Below are positions 19,550 through 28,163 of a stretch of DNA of 64,000 bases, piece by piece. The position numbers and the translations under genes are program-made. How positions within the stretch are numbered: position 1 is the stretch's first letter; each line of letters opens with the position of its first letter. The notes beneath the pieces were generated by a model. The model saw nothing but the letters and a program-made list of their open reading frames with translations. It had not been told where the DNA came from and ran no database searches. Source of the DNA: Bradyrhizobium sp. OK095 (lineage in GTDB: Bacteria; Pseudomonadota; Alphaproteobacteria; Rhizobiales; Xanthobacteraceae); NCBI RefSeq assembly GCF_900109945.1, contig NZ_FOBX01000020.1, positions 1 to 64,000 on the forward strand, read 5' to 3'.

Positions 19550-20953
19550 ATGCTGCAGACTGAAGCCCACCACGAGGCCGCGGCTCAGGTACGGATCAGC
19601 GCCGCCCGCCTTGGCAGCGAACAATTCAAAAGCGCGTACGGGATCAAATATGCCTATCTCGCAGGCGCCATGTACAAGGGCATCGCTTCAAAAGAAGTTG
19701 TGGTTGCCATGGCAAAAGCCGGCCTGATGGGCTACCTCGGCACCGGCGGACTGCGATTAGACCGGATTGAATCGGACATTCGATCCATTCAATCACAATT
19801 GCCGACCGACGGCCGGTACGGCATGAACTTGCTCAGCGACCTCTCGCAGCCTGAGCTCGAGCAGCGCACCGTGGAGCTTCTGCTCAGGTGCGGTGTCCGC
19901 TTCGTCGAAGCCGCAGCCTACATGCAGGTCAGTCCCAGCCTCGTTCGATACCGGTCGAAGGGGCTGAAGCGGCGGCCCGATGGTCGTATCGAGGCCCCCC
20001 ATCGCGTCATGGCAAAAATCTCGCGGCCCGAAGTCGCCACCGCCTTCATGCAGCCGGCGCCGGAAGCGATCATTCGCCAACTGGTGCAAGCCGGCCATCT
20101 CAGCGTGGAAGAAGCAGACCTTAGTCGCCTGCTGCCGGTCGCCAGCGAAATCTGCGTCGAAGCCGATTCCGGCGGTCATACGGACCGCGGAGTGGCCCAT
20201 GTGCTCATGCCGGTCATGTTGTCTCTCAGGGACGAGATGATGGCCCAGCATGGATACGCCGAAACAATTCATGTCGGAGCAGCGGGGGGTATCGGAACCC
20301 CGGAGGCCGCCGCAGCCGCCTTCGTCATGGGAGCCGATTTCATTCTGACCGGTTCGATAAACCAATGCACCGTGGAAGCTGGAACGAGCGTTGCCGTAAA
20401 GGACATGCTGGAAACGGCCGGCCCGCAAGATACGGCCTATGCCCCGGCGGGCGATATGTTTGAGCTGGGGGCCAAGGTGCAGGTTTTCAAGAAGGGAATC
20501 TTCTTTCCGGCGCGGGCGAATAAATTATACGAGCTCTACTCGCGTTACAATTCGCTCGACGAGATCGATCTCAAGACCAGGCGTCAAATCGAGGAGAAGT
20601 ATTTCAGGCGCTCCTTTGACGACATCTGGCAGGAAACGAAATCGTACTATCTGGATGCCGGCCGCGGCAAGCTGGAAGAGCTGGAGCGCTCGCCGAAGCT
20701 GAAGATGGCGCTGATTTTTCGCTGGTACTTTGTTCATACCACCAGACTTGCGATGAACGGCGACGAGCAGCAGAAGCTCGACTATCAAATTCACTGCGGA
20801 CCGGCTCTCGGGGCGTTCAACCGGTGGGTCAAGGGTACGGCGCTGGAGTCATGGCGCAACAGGCATGTGGCCGATATCGCGGAGCGGCTGCTCAACGCCA
20901 CCGCCGATCGACTGAATGAACGGTTCGCGCAGCTGACCGGCGGGCTCGCATAG
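19550..20953 (+). CDS. PfaD-type trans enoyl reductase
   Basis: The 467-residue FMN-dependent enoyl-ACP reductase belongs to the PfaD/PksE family used by trans-AT PKSs and PUFA synthases. Visible signatures are the EADSGGHTD loop (from about residue 203), GAAGGIGTP (about 244) and the family C-terminus. None of the modules in the window contains an ER, so this enzyme would provide full reduction at selected modules in trans. The ATG at 19550 follows AGGGTGACCC. It is in line with the two AT-like genes and stops 11 bp before the exporter start. Confidence 0.95.
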   Translation: MLQTEAHHEAAAQVRISAARLGSEQFKSAYGIKYAYLAGAMYKGIASKEVVVAMAKAGLMGYLGTGGLRLDRIESDIRSIQSQLPTDGRYGMNLLSDLSQPELEQRTVELLLRCGVRFVEAAAYMQVSPSLVRYRSKGLKRRPDGRIEAPHRVMAKISRPEVATAFMQPAPEAIIRQLVQAGHLSVEEADLSRLLPVASEICVEADSGGHTDRGVAHVLMPVMLSLRDEMMAQHGYAETIHVGAAGGIGTPEAAAAAFVMGADFILTGSINQCTVEAGTSVAVKDMLETAGPQDTAYAPAGDMFELGAKVQVFKKGIFFPARANKLYELYSRYNSLDEIDLKTRRQIEEKYFRRSFDDIWQETKSYYLDAGRGKLEELERSPKLKMALIFRWYFVHTTRLAMNGDEQQKLDYQIHCGPALGAFNRWVKGTALESWRNRHVADIAERLLNATADRLNERFAQLTGGLA

Positions 20954-20964
20954 GAGATCGATGC

Positions 20965-22443
20965 GTGGCGAGCACGACGGGGCTGCAAGTTGCAACCAAT
21001 CAGGCGGACGTGGTTGCCGCCGCGCCAACAATCGATGCCGCCGCCGCCAGGCGGCAGCGGCTGCTCGAAGGCCCGATCCTTGGCACGATACTCCGCCTGG
21101 CGGCCCCGACCCTCGTCGGCTCGCTCGCGCAGATTATCGCCGGCATTGTCCAGATGCACTTCGTGGGCCTCCTTGGCGTTGATGCGCTGGCCGGCGTCAC
21201 GCTGGTGTTCCCATGCCTCACCTTGATGCAGCTGGTCGCAAGCGGAGGGATCGGCGCCGGTGTTGCCTCTGCGATCGCGCGCAGCCTCGGCGCCGGACGC
21301 AAGGCGGACGCGGAAGCGCTGCTGCTGAATGCAGTCTTCCTGGCAATTATTTTCGGCATCGCGTTTACCGCAGTGGAGCTGCTGCTCGGACCGATCCTGT
21401 ACCGGCTGCTTGGCGGAACTGGCTCCGTCCTCGCTGCGAGCCTCGACTATTCCAACCGGGTCTTTGCCGTATCCATTTTCGTTTGGCTCCTGAGCCTGTT
21501 GATCAGCGCACTCGTCGGCTGCGGCAACACGACGATTCCTCAAATCGTCGCGGTGCTGGCCCTCGTCATCGTCGTCCCCCTGTCACCCATGCTGATGTTC
21601 GGGTGGGGGCCGATGCCGCCTCTGGGTGTCGCCGGGGCCGGCCTGGCGTTCGCGTGCTATTACCTCATCGGGGCGGCAGCGTTGCTCTGCTATTTTCGCT
21701 CACGGCACGCTCCGCTGAGACTATCGCTCGACATTCGGCTCATCGAGCGGCGCCATCTGCGTGATATTCTGAAGGTGGGCGGACTGTCCTCGCTAAGCGC
21801 GGCCATTCCCACCCTCAACGTCACGCTGATCACGGCTGCCATCGCGCGCTTCGGTACGGAAACCGTTGCCGGATACGGCCTAGCCGTGCGGGCGGACTAT
21901 TTGCTGCTGCCGTTGTATATCGGGATCTGTGTCGGCGTCCTGCCCATGGTCGGAGTAAGTGTCGGCGCGGCACAGTTTCGACGCGCCCGACAGATTGCAT
22001 GGACGGGCGCGCTCGTCGCCGGAAGCATCGGCGCCATCGCCGCGCTGTTCCTGGCATTGGTCCCGTCGGCGTGGGTCGGTCTTTTCAACCATGATCCAGC
22101 GGTGGTGGCTTCGAGCTCGCTCTATTTCCGCATTGTCGGGATTCAGTTTCCGCTTTCGGCAGCCGCCGTCGTGCTCGGCGCAGCTGCCCAGGGCGCCGGT
22201 CGTCCATTCTGGCCTTTCGTCGCTGTCATCACTCGCCTCATCATCGCCGCCGGCGGCAGCTGGCTCGTCGTGGCAGGCATGGATGGCAGCATTTTGGTGT
22301 TGTACGCGGTCCTGGCCATGGGCGGCATCTGCTATTTTGGCGTCATGATCGCTGCGCATCTTTCAGGACGGATCATTCCTCCGCCCTTGCCGGACCCGGG
22401 CGAGCGAACGACGGATCGGCCGGCGTCCGCTGGCGGCTCCTGA
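20965..22443 (+). CDS. MATE-family efflux transporter
   Basis: The 492-residue protein has about 12 hydrophobic segments in two similar halves, starting near residue 40 (RLAAPTLVGSLAQ) and near 265 (KVGGLSSLSAAIPTL). This is the MATE drug/Na+ antiporter layout. The start is GTG 20965 with GGAG eight bases upstream; an ATG four bases earlier is out of frame. Its position directly after the trans-ER suggests export of the polyketide or self-resistance. Substrate is inferred only from context. Confidence 0.92.
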   Translation: MASTTGLQVATNQADVVAAAPTIDAAAARRQRLLEGPILGTILRLAAPTLVGSLAQIIAGIVQMHFVGLLGVDALAGVTLVFPCLTLMQLVASGGIGAGVASAIARSLGAGRKADAEALLLNAVFLAIIFGIAFTAVELLLGPILYRLLGGTGSVLAASLDYSNRVFAVSIFVWLLSLLISALVGCGNTTIPQIVAVLALVIVVPLSPMLMFGWGPMPPLGVAGAGLAFACYYLIGAAALLCYFRSRHAPLRLSLDIRLIERRHLRDILKVGGLSSLSAAIPTLNVTLITAAIARFGTETVAGYGLAVRADYLLLPLYIGICVGVLPMVGVSVGAAQFRRARQIAWTGALVAGSIGAIAALFLALVPSAWVGLFNHDPAVVASSSLYFRIVGIQFPLSAAAVVLGAAAQGAGRPFWPFVAVITRLIIAAGGSWLVVAGMDGSILVLYAVLAMGGICYFGVMIAAHLSGRIIPPPLPDPGERTTDRPASAGGS

Positions 22444-22459
22444 CGTCCGACAGCGCCCG

Positions 22460-23752
22460 TCAGGACGGGCACAGTCTCGAGCCCGTCCGCTGCTCCACCC
22501 ATGCCAGATAGTCCTCCGATCGCGCGATCACCTGCGCTCGCGAAAGTCCGAACTGCTCCAGCGTGTAGACGTGCTTGTATTTGCGGGTCGCGGCCCCCGT
22601 TGCCAAATGGCTGTGCAAGCTGCTGTCGAATTCAGGCGTGAACGGGTAGCCAAACCTGGTGTAAATTCGTTGGATCGTTGCCATCGGATTTTTGGTCAGG
22701 TCATCGAACAAGACGTCGATGAAATGCTCTGAGCTGACCTCCCTGTCGATCTTCATCATGTCCTGCATGGATTCGCAGAACAGATCGAGCATCTGTTTCC
22801 CGAGCTGGTGGAAATCGATGCGGGGGGCATACGGTATTTGCAGATGTGCGATGAGACTGGCGAGCGCGGGAATGATCTGGCACGGATCTCTGTGCAGCCG
22901 GACGATCCGCGCGTCGGGAAAGATTTGAAACAGCACCGGAAAATAATGTGCATGAGTGAGCGATTTGCTGACCCAGTGTGCTCCGCGATGGAATAGCTGC
23001 AGGTGCTGAACCTGTAATTTGTAGTATGCGTAGAGCACATGAAGCTCGGGCGAGCTCAAATTGCGAAACCATCGCCAGTAGGCGGACGATTGGAGCCCAA
23101 GCGTGACATGCTGCGCACCATGCCACATCATGTTCTGGCATTCCTCGGGCGCCCGCGCGTCGGACTCGTGGATTCTTCCAAGACCCGGCATCACAACCGT
23201 CTGGAAACTGAGTTGCATTTCAAGCCGGCGAATTCGCGGGTCCGTCTCATATGTTTCCGGCCGGGGCGGCGGCGATGATTCCTGCAATTCCCATAGCCGC
23301 GGCGCCCGCGCGTTGGGGTCGCGTGCCAGCAGATGATGCAGGAATGTGCTGCCGGTCCTCCCGAAGCCCACGAGAAACAGTGGCTTCGAAACGGGGACAC
23401 CGGAAATCTCCGGAAAGTTGGCCAGATCCCGCTCGAACTGAACGTATCTCTGGATCCAGTTGTAGACGTAACGGTTGGCCATGCGCCTGCCGACGTCGTC
23501 ATAGTGAGAACTTTGCCGAACGGATTCGGCCAGGCTCCTCATGCCATCGAGATGAAGCCTGCTGTGAGCGCTCAATGCGACCGGTCCCAATCGATTTTGG
23601 GCAAGCTCCAGCAGCTGATCGACATCCAGCTCTCTTGGGCCAAGGTCCCGGTCCAGCGAGATCAGCATGGTCAGATATTTTTCAACCTTGGGCGAACGTT
23701 CCTGAGGTGCGACGACCACCGTCTCGTCGCCACCAACACCTGAACCGTTCAT
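22460..23752 (-). CDS. PAPS-dependent sulfotransferase
   Basis: The 430-residue protein carries the 5'-phosphosulfate loop GFGRTGSTFLHHLL and the 3'-phosphate segment RLHRDPCQIIPALAS, the two PAPS-binding signatures of the Sulfotransfer_3 group. It would move sulfate from PAPS to a hydroxyl or amine. The start is ATG 23752 with GGGAG upstream, 16 bp after the stop of the PLP-enzyme gene. An upstream GTG in the same frame would overlap that gene. It converges with the MATE gene (16 bp apart). In curacin a sulfotransferase domain activates a beta-hydroxyl for decarboxylative release. A freestanding enzyme here could do that or simply sulfate the product. Confidence 0.88.
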   Translation of the reverse strand: MNGSGVGGDETVVVAPQERSPKVEKYLTMLISLDRDLGPRELDVDQLLELAQNRLGPVALSAHSRLHLDGMRSLAESVRQSSHYDDVGRRMANRYVYNWIQRYVQFERDLANFPEISGVPVSKPLFLVGFGRTGSTFLHHLLARDPNARAPRLWELQESSPPPRPETYETDPRIRRLEMQLSFQTVVMPGLGRIHESDARAPEECQNMMWHGAQHVTLGLQSSAYWRWFRNLSSPELHVLYAYYKLQVQHLQLFHRGAHWVSKSLTHAHYFPVLFQIFPDARIVRLHRDPCQIIPALASLIAHLQIPYAPRIDFHQLGKQMLDLFCESMQDMMKIDREVSSEHFIDVLFDDLTKNPMATIQRIYTRFGYPFTPEFDSSLHSHLATGAATRKYKHVYTLEQFGLSRAQVIARSEDYLAWVEQRTGSRLCPS

Positions 23753-23768
23753 GGTCTCCCTTTCCTGG

Positions 23769-25280
23769 TTACGCAGGACTGCAAGGCTGGTCGGCGACAC
23801 GGGACCATTTGAGGAACAGATGATCGAGGTCCGCCATCAAGGGCGCGATCGCCGTTTTGAAGGCGTGTCCCTTCTTCACGTTTTCCGCGACGTCGACGAT
23901 TTGGGATGCGCTCAGGCAGACCCGGAGTGCATCGTGCTGTCCGACTGGAACGGGCTGGCCGACGTGGAAAACGCCCTTCGATATTTCGGCCGCGGGATCG
24001 TCGGGCAGCGGCAGCCGCAGCGCGCGATAAATGGCATCACACGCCGGCAGTGCCCCGGACCGGGCCGCTGTGACGATTGGAAATATTGTTGGATACGGTT
24101 GAAGGACATCGGCGAGGCCGGGATCAATCAGTTCAAGATCGGCGTGTTCACGAACGTGCCGATCGACCGCACTTCCGAACGCCGTGACCACGCTCTCTCG
24201 AAACTGCACCGGCAAGGCAAACAGCGCCTCGAGCTCGGCCAGGGCCGCCTCCCACCTCAGTCCCGCGCCCACATTTTCGGTGACCGCAAATGGCCGGCTG
24301 ATCTTCCTGCGCAAGGCGGCCGGCCAGTCTTCCGCTGAGGCATAAGCGAGCAAGCCGGGCGGCAGGTCGAGCGTTGCAAGCTGGCCCATGATCAGCGGCG
24401 GCAGCAGCATGGCCCCCGCAAATGGCGGTCCCGCGGCAAACTTCGAGCCGGTGATCATCACCATGAAGCCGGCGCGCAGATCGGCCCGGATCTGCTCGGG
24501 CGAACAGCGCAATTGACAGCTATCGACGACCACCAGCACCTGGCCGGGGTATCGCTCCAGCAGCGCGGATGCGGTCGATCTCCGAGGTCCGCCACGGCCG
24601 GTTTTCGAGCAGTCGAGCAAATGGACCAGGGCACATCGGCCATTCGCGACGCCGGCTTCGACCTTTCGAACGACTTCGGCGTCGACACTCTCGGACGATT
24701 TGAGGCCACCGGCTTCGTCGCGGATTTCAATGGTCTCGATACTGGATCTGGAGGTTTCAAATCCTTCGACCCATGAGCCGTGTTCCCTGGTCTCACCGAA
24801 GGGGGACGACCCCAGGAAATGCCGACCGGAGGCCGCAAGCAGCACGCCCCTGCCGGTTTCGCCGGGCGCAACCACCACATTCGTCAAGGGGCCATGCAGC
24901 GCGTTTCGTGCCAGAAACAGCGCGATAAGCTCCAGCTCCGTGCCGGAGCCTGACAGGATCACCTCTGTGCCGGGGATCCCGAACAGCGCCGACAATCGGG
25001 TACGGGTTTGATCGAGCCAGGTGGGAATGGACCTGGCGCGGCCCGGGCGCACCGCAGAAAGATACGCGTCGCGCGCCGCATCATAGCCGCGCGCGGATAT
25101 TGCGGTGGCGGTGGACGACGAAAACCAGGTCTCGCCATGTGCCAATCCCCGGGGCGTCCCATAGCGATTGCGACCGGTGCGTGGATCAATCGCGATGCGC
25201 TCATCGCCGCCGCTGGTGAGCAATCTCTCGAAATCGAGCGTGGCTCCCTCGGGCAGGGTTTCATCGCCTAAGAGCGCCAC
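23769..25280 (-). CDS. PLP-dependent fold-type I enzyme, substrate unknown
   Basis: The 503-residue protein resembles class V aminotransferases and cysteine-desulfurase-like enzymes. It has a cofactor Asp in VVVDSCQ and a Schiff-base Lys in ITGSKFAAGPPFAG about 30 residues later. Upstream, the SGSGTELELIA segment matches the cofactor phosphate loop position. The start is GTG 25280 behind a G-rich stretch. It is the first gene of a pair with the sulfotransferase. I cannot tell transaminase, lyase and C-S bond activities apart. Its place at the edge of the PKS block suggests tailoring or precursor supply. Confidence 0.75.
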   Translation of the reverse strand: MALLGDETLPEGATLDFERLLTSGGDERIAIDPRTGRNRYGTPRGLAHGETWFSSSTATAISARGYDAARDAYLSAVRPGRARSIPTWLDQTRTRLSALFGIPGTEVILSGSGTELELIALFLARNALHGPLTNVVVAPGETGRGVLLAASGRHFLGSSPFGETREHGSWVEGFETSRSSIETIEIRDEAGGLKSSESVDAEVVRKVEAGVANGRCALVHLLDCSKTGRGGPRRSTASALLERYPGQVLVVVDSCQLRCSPEQIRADLRAGFMVMITGSKFAAGPPFAGAMLLPPLIMGQLATLDLPPGLLAYASAEDWPAALRRKISRPFAVTENVGAGLRWEAALAELEALFALPVQFRESVVTAFGSAVDRHVREHADLELIDPGLADVLQPYPTIFPIVTAARSGALPACDAIYRALRLPLPDDPAAEISKGVFHVGQPVPVGQHDALRVCLSASQIVDVAENVKKGHAFKTAIAPLMADLDHLFLKWSRVADQPCSPA

Positions 25281-26339
25281 TCACCACCCCCAGGTGCGCC
25301 CTAGCCTCGCGCCGCAGATTTTTCACGCCTGACTTCCAAGCATTACAATGGCAGAGAACCACATTGGTCGTATGACACAGATACAACCTTCGCTAGAATT
25401 GCGTCCTCTCGATGGTGGCGTCAAGAAAAATTCGTTTCATGGCAGATCGACGCTGCCCCGTGCACCAACCAGCTGAGCGCGCCGACCCCAGCGCCCGCGA
25501 GGTCAAGACGGCCGATCCCGCGAACACGTCGCAGACACGCCTTCGCATTCTCGCGGCTGATTTCGCCCGAGCTTTGCTTCGTCGCTCCACCCTCAAGCCA
25601 AGAGGGCGCAGGGAAGGCCGGGTGCCGGCTGGCACCCGCGGTCCGCTGCGCGAAAAGCACACGCAGGAAAACCGCACAGCAGCATACAGGTGTAGCCAAT
25701 CACTCGGCCCTCCCTGCGCGATGGTCGGACGGCTTATGCCGTGCTCTCCCGGGAGCCGAACTTTCCCTCTGGCCTCCCTCACCCCGCGAATTGACGATGC
25801 CGTCTGCCCGGTTGGGCTCGCGCGCATCTTCGCAGACAGCTTGACCGTAGCAACGACGGCCAGGACCACACGGTTTTGCCGTACGCACGGCCCGCCATTT
25901 CGCCGCAGTTTTCCCAACCCCGTCGACAGAGCCGGAAACTTACAAACGAGACGAAGCCTGGCAGCGCCGCTCGTCGCACGCGGTTTCGAGCTCACAGGGA
26001 CTACCCGCCCTGCCCGCACCCTTTCGTGCCGACGCTGCCGCGTCCACCGCATCCCCGGCTCGCGAAAATGACGACCTCACGATCGCCCCTCAAGGATGAG
26101 CCGGGATGAGCGAGGTGTACGACATTTCCGAATTTCGGTAAAGTGGAATATTTTTGCGGGGAGGGGTTGACGGGGTGGCGAAACGGCGTCGACTCTCGCA
26201 CTTAGAGGGAGAGGTGTTCTTCCGGGCCAAAGCCAAGTCACCGCTCGTGCACCGCCAAACGCATTCGACTTGCGGATGCAGAATGCCTGCTATATGTTAT
26301 TTAGATTGAGTAAATAAATTATTCAGTCGGTAGTTGGCC
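25281..26339. other. gene-poor 1-kb stretch, probable decayed or repetitive DNA
   Basis: Both strands have long open frames over the same interval (25,412-26,071 plus and 25,393-26,052 minus, 219 codons each). Neither translates into anything with a hydrophobic core or known motif, and both are rich in Arg, Ser, Ala and Pro as expected of GC-rich noncoding DNA. The text around 25,590-25,780 resembles intergenic sequence I recall from other bradyrhizobial loci, which I could not check. The last 200 bp become AT-rich towards the accessory patch. Confidence 0.5.
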
Positions 26340-26522
26340 ATGTCGACACTCATCCTTCTTCTCATTGGAGCGATCCTAATTTGGTGGCTGTGTCGCAGCT
26401 TGATGATGATCTTCCGCGGAGGATGGGGCATCCTCCTGGGTATCGTTTCGCTCACCGTTGAGATTGGTTCGATTTGGTTCGTTCTGAATGTCGTCGGCAC
26501 TCCGATAGCAGTAACGGGATGA
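26340..26522 (+). CDS. small membrane protein (60 aa)
   Basis: The ATG at 26340 opens a 60-residue frame that is nearly all hydrophobic, with two probable membrane spans (about residues 2-25 and 31-55) joined by an Arg-containing turn. An in-frame TTG two codons earlier is possible. No family recognised. The stop is 7 bp before the next membrane-protein start, so the two are probably co-transcribed and may act together with the TIR gene. Confidence 0.6.
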   Translation: MSTLILLLIGAILIWWLCRSLMMIFRGGWGILLGIVSLTVEIGSIWFVLNVVGTPIAVTG

Positions 26523-26529
26523 ATTCGTT

Positions 26530-27141
26530 TTGACCCAACTTCCTAGCGCTGAAATCATAGATGCTCAGCTTAAGGGCTTCGTCCAGATCGGCAGCTGGAT
26601 CAATACTCTTATTCTTCTCGGTGCCGGACTGTCCCTGACGGTTTCAGTAATGAAGCTCTCAGGCGGCGGTAAATTCAAAGTCGGCCAGCTCGAGTTTCCG
26701 TTGGCGCAGTTTGTTTATGTGGCTGCTGCGCTAACCGCTGCGCACGCCTTCTTGACAGTGATCCTTTTTCAGAGAGTCGCGGCAATAAAGTCTCTTGACC
26801 AATCTTCGATGCATCTCGCATGGGAGCAACTTGTTAATTCTGGTGGGTTTGTTTTCTACAACATGCGGCCACGTGTCGAAGACCAGAGAGTATGGCATAC
26901 CTTGCACATCTACCGGGCTGAAATAGCAGATACCGCCATATGGTTTACGATCATCCTCGCTCTATCCTTGGCCGCGTCGGTCATCCTGACTTGGCGGAGC
27001 GATGCCCATCTCGATAGTACTGATAAGCAGATCACTGCATGGGGTGATCGCCTCGCGATCGGTCTTGGTTTGGCAGTGGTAAATTGGATCATCGGATCGC
27101 AATGGGCAATTGCTGTCTCCGTTCTCAAGCTTGCTTCATGA
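26530..27141 (+). CDS. membrane protein of unknown function in TIR locus
   Basis: The 203-residue frame has four likely membrane segments (about residues 20-42, 60-82, 135-155 and 175-198) and a soluble middle of about 50 residues. The only plausible start for full length is TTG 26530; the next Met is residue 41, inside the first span region. No known domain recognised. It sits between the 60-aa membrane ORF and the TIR gene in the AT-richer patch, so a membrane-bound partner of the TIR protein is possible. Confidence 0.65.
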   Translation: MTQLPSAEIIDAQLKGFVQIGSWINTLILLGAGLSLTVSVMKLSGGGKFKVGQLEFPLAQFVYVAAALTAAHAFLTVILFQRVAAIKSLDQSSMHLAWEQLVNSGGFVFYNMRPRVEDQRVWHTLHIYRAEIADTAIWFTIILALSLAASVILTWRSDAHLDSTDKQITAWGDRLAIGLGLAVVNWIIGSQWAIAVSVLKLAS

Positions 27142-27163
27142 AGGCCTCTCACGGCGGAAGTTC

Positions 27164-27227
27164 GTAGGATGGTTCGAGCGAAGCGAAACCAACGATCGAG
27201 CGGTGAAGCGTGTCTAACCATCCTAAC
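27164..27227. repeat. palindromic intergenic repeat (GTAGGATGG family)
   Basis: The element begins GTAGGATGGTT and ends AACCATCCTAAC, so its ends are inverted copies. The interior carries GAGCGAAGCGAAACC. The same style of element, with related wording (GTAGGGTGGGCAAAGCGAAGCG), occurs at 41,979-42,064. It lies in the gap before the TIR gene. Confidence 0.65.
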
Positions 27228-27274
27228 ACTGCCAACGATCCCGACCGTCACAATCAAAATGGGGATTGAGGTGA

Positions 27275-27943
27275 ATGCTGGCGTTTATGAGTTACCAGAC
27301 TGCCGACCGCGAAATCGCTGCGGGTGTCGCTCAGCTTCTCGACACTCTCGGCGTTCAGTCCTTTATGGCCCACGAGCATATTGAAGTTTCGGTCGAGTGG
27401 CGCGGCGAGATTCTTCGGCAGCTTAGCTTGGCCGATCTCTTTGTACCGATATTAAGCCAGCGGTACTACGCGTCGATTTGGTGCAAACAGGAGTCCGGGA
27501 TAGCGGCCTTTAGGCGGATGACGCTGATCCCGCTCTCCATAGACGGTTCCATCCCGGAAGGCTTTATCAGTCACGTTCAGTCATCGCTCCTTCAAGGCGG
27601 CCAAGCCACTTATCATCAACTAATGCGCGGCGTAGCCTCTGCGAACATCGGGTTTGCAATCGATGCGGGTATTCGGCTTATCGCTGGTGCACGCAGCTTC
27701 AGACAGGCAGAATATCACTTCGAAGCCGTTCGCTCCCATCTCAACGGCGCGACGGACCAGCAGATCATTCAGCTGCTGACAGTCTCGGCTCAAAATGGAC
27801 AGGTGTGTCACGCCAGCCTGTGCGCGCGCGAATACTTGCCGCCACTCATGCAATCGCACGGGCACTTATTGCCACCGGATGTGCGCGAGGGGCTTGTCCA
27901 GGTTTTGGCTCAATACGCAAACCCTCCCCCGATCCCGCGTTAG
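27275..27943 (+). CDS. TIR-domain protein, candidate NADase effector
   Basis: Residues 1 to about 115 form a TIR domain. FMSYQTADREIA is the first strand and box-1 equivalent, and ASIWCKQESGIA contains the Glu (E73) at the position of the NAD-hydrolysing glutamate in bacterial and plant TIRs. Residues 115-222 are helical and unassigned and may sense the trigger or mediate oligomerisation. ATG 27275 follows GAGG. TIR proteins act in Thoeris, Pycsar/CBASS-linked and other antiphage systems. The neighbouring membrane proteins and FRG protein fit a defence role, but none of the canonical partners (ThsA, cyclases) is present. Confidence 0.85.
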   Translation: MLAFMSYQTADREIAAGVAQLLDTLGVQSFMAHEHIEVSVEWRGEILRQLSLADLFVPILSQRYYASIWCKQESGIAAFRRMTLIPLSIDGSIPEGFISHVQSSLLQGGQATYHQLMRGVASANIGFAIDAGIRLIAGARSFRQAEYHFEAVRSHLNGATDQQIIQLLTVSAQNGQVCHASLCAREYLPPLMQSHGHLLPPDVREGLVQVLAQYANPPPIPR

Positions 27944-27952
27944 CAGGTGCCG

Positions 27953-28027
27953 ATGAGTGATTTTCTCGATGTCGATCCGTACGAAGATTTGCTGGATGAT
28001 CCGGGAGTTACGGGGCAGCACACTTAG
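27953..28027 (+). CDS. 24-codon acidic ORF after the TIR gene (doubtful)
   Basis: An ATG nine bases after the TIR stop opens 24 codons rich in Asp and Glu (MSDFLDVDPYEDLLDD and so on), ending in TAG. There is no clear ribosome site. It could be a small antitoxin-like partner, the remnant of a truncated gene, or chance. It is listed because of its coupling distance and acidic composition. Confidence 0.25.
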   Translation: MSDFLDVDPYEDLLDDPGVTGQHT

Positions 28028-28163
28028 TTGGGCCGCCTCCTTTCTGGGGGCCTCTTAGATGACGGAAACCAGGACCAAACCTCAGAGCTAGAACGACGGC
28101 GATGGCGAGCGAGTTAAGTGCAGCAGTGTTACCGTAATTCCAATTATCGGAATCTGCCCAAAA

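Noticed and set aside
22455..22470. GCCCGTC/GACGGGC inverted pair between MATE and sulfotransferase genes as a bidirectional terminator
   Set aside because: The centre is only two bases and there is no T-run, and it overlaps the sulfotransferase stop codon.
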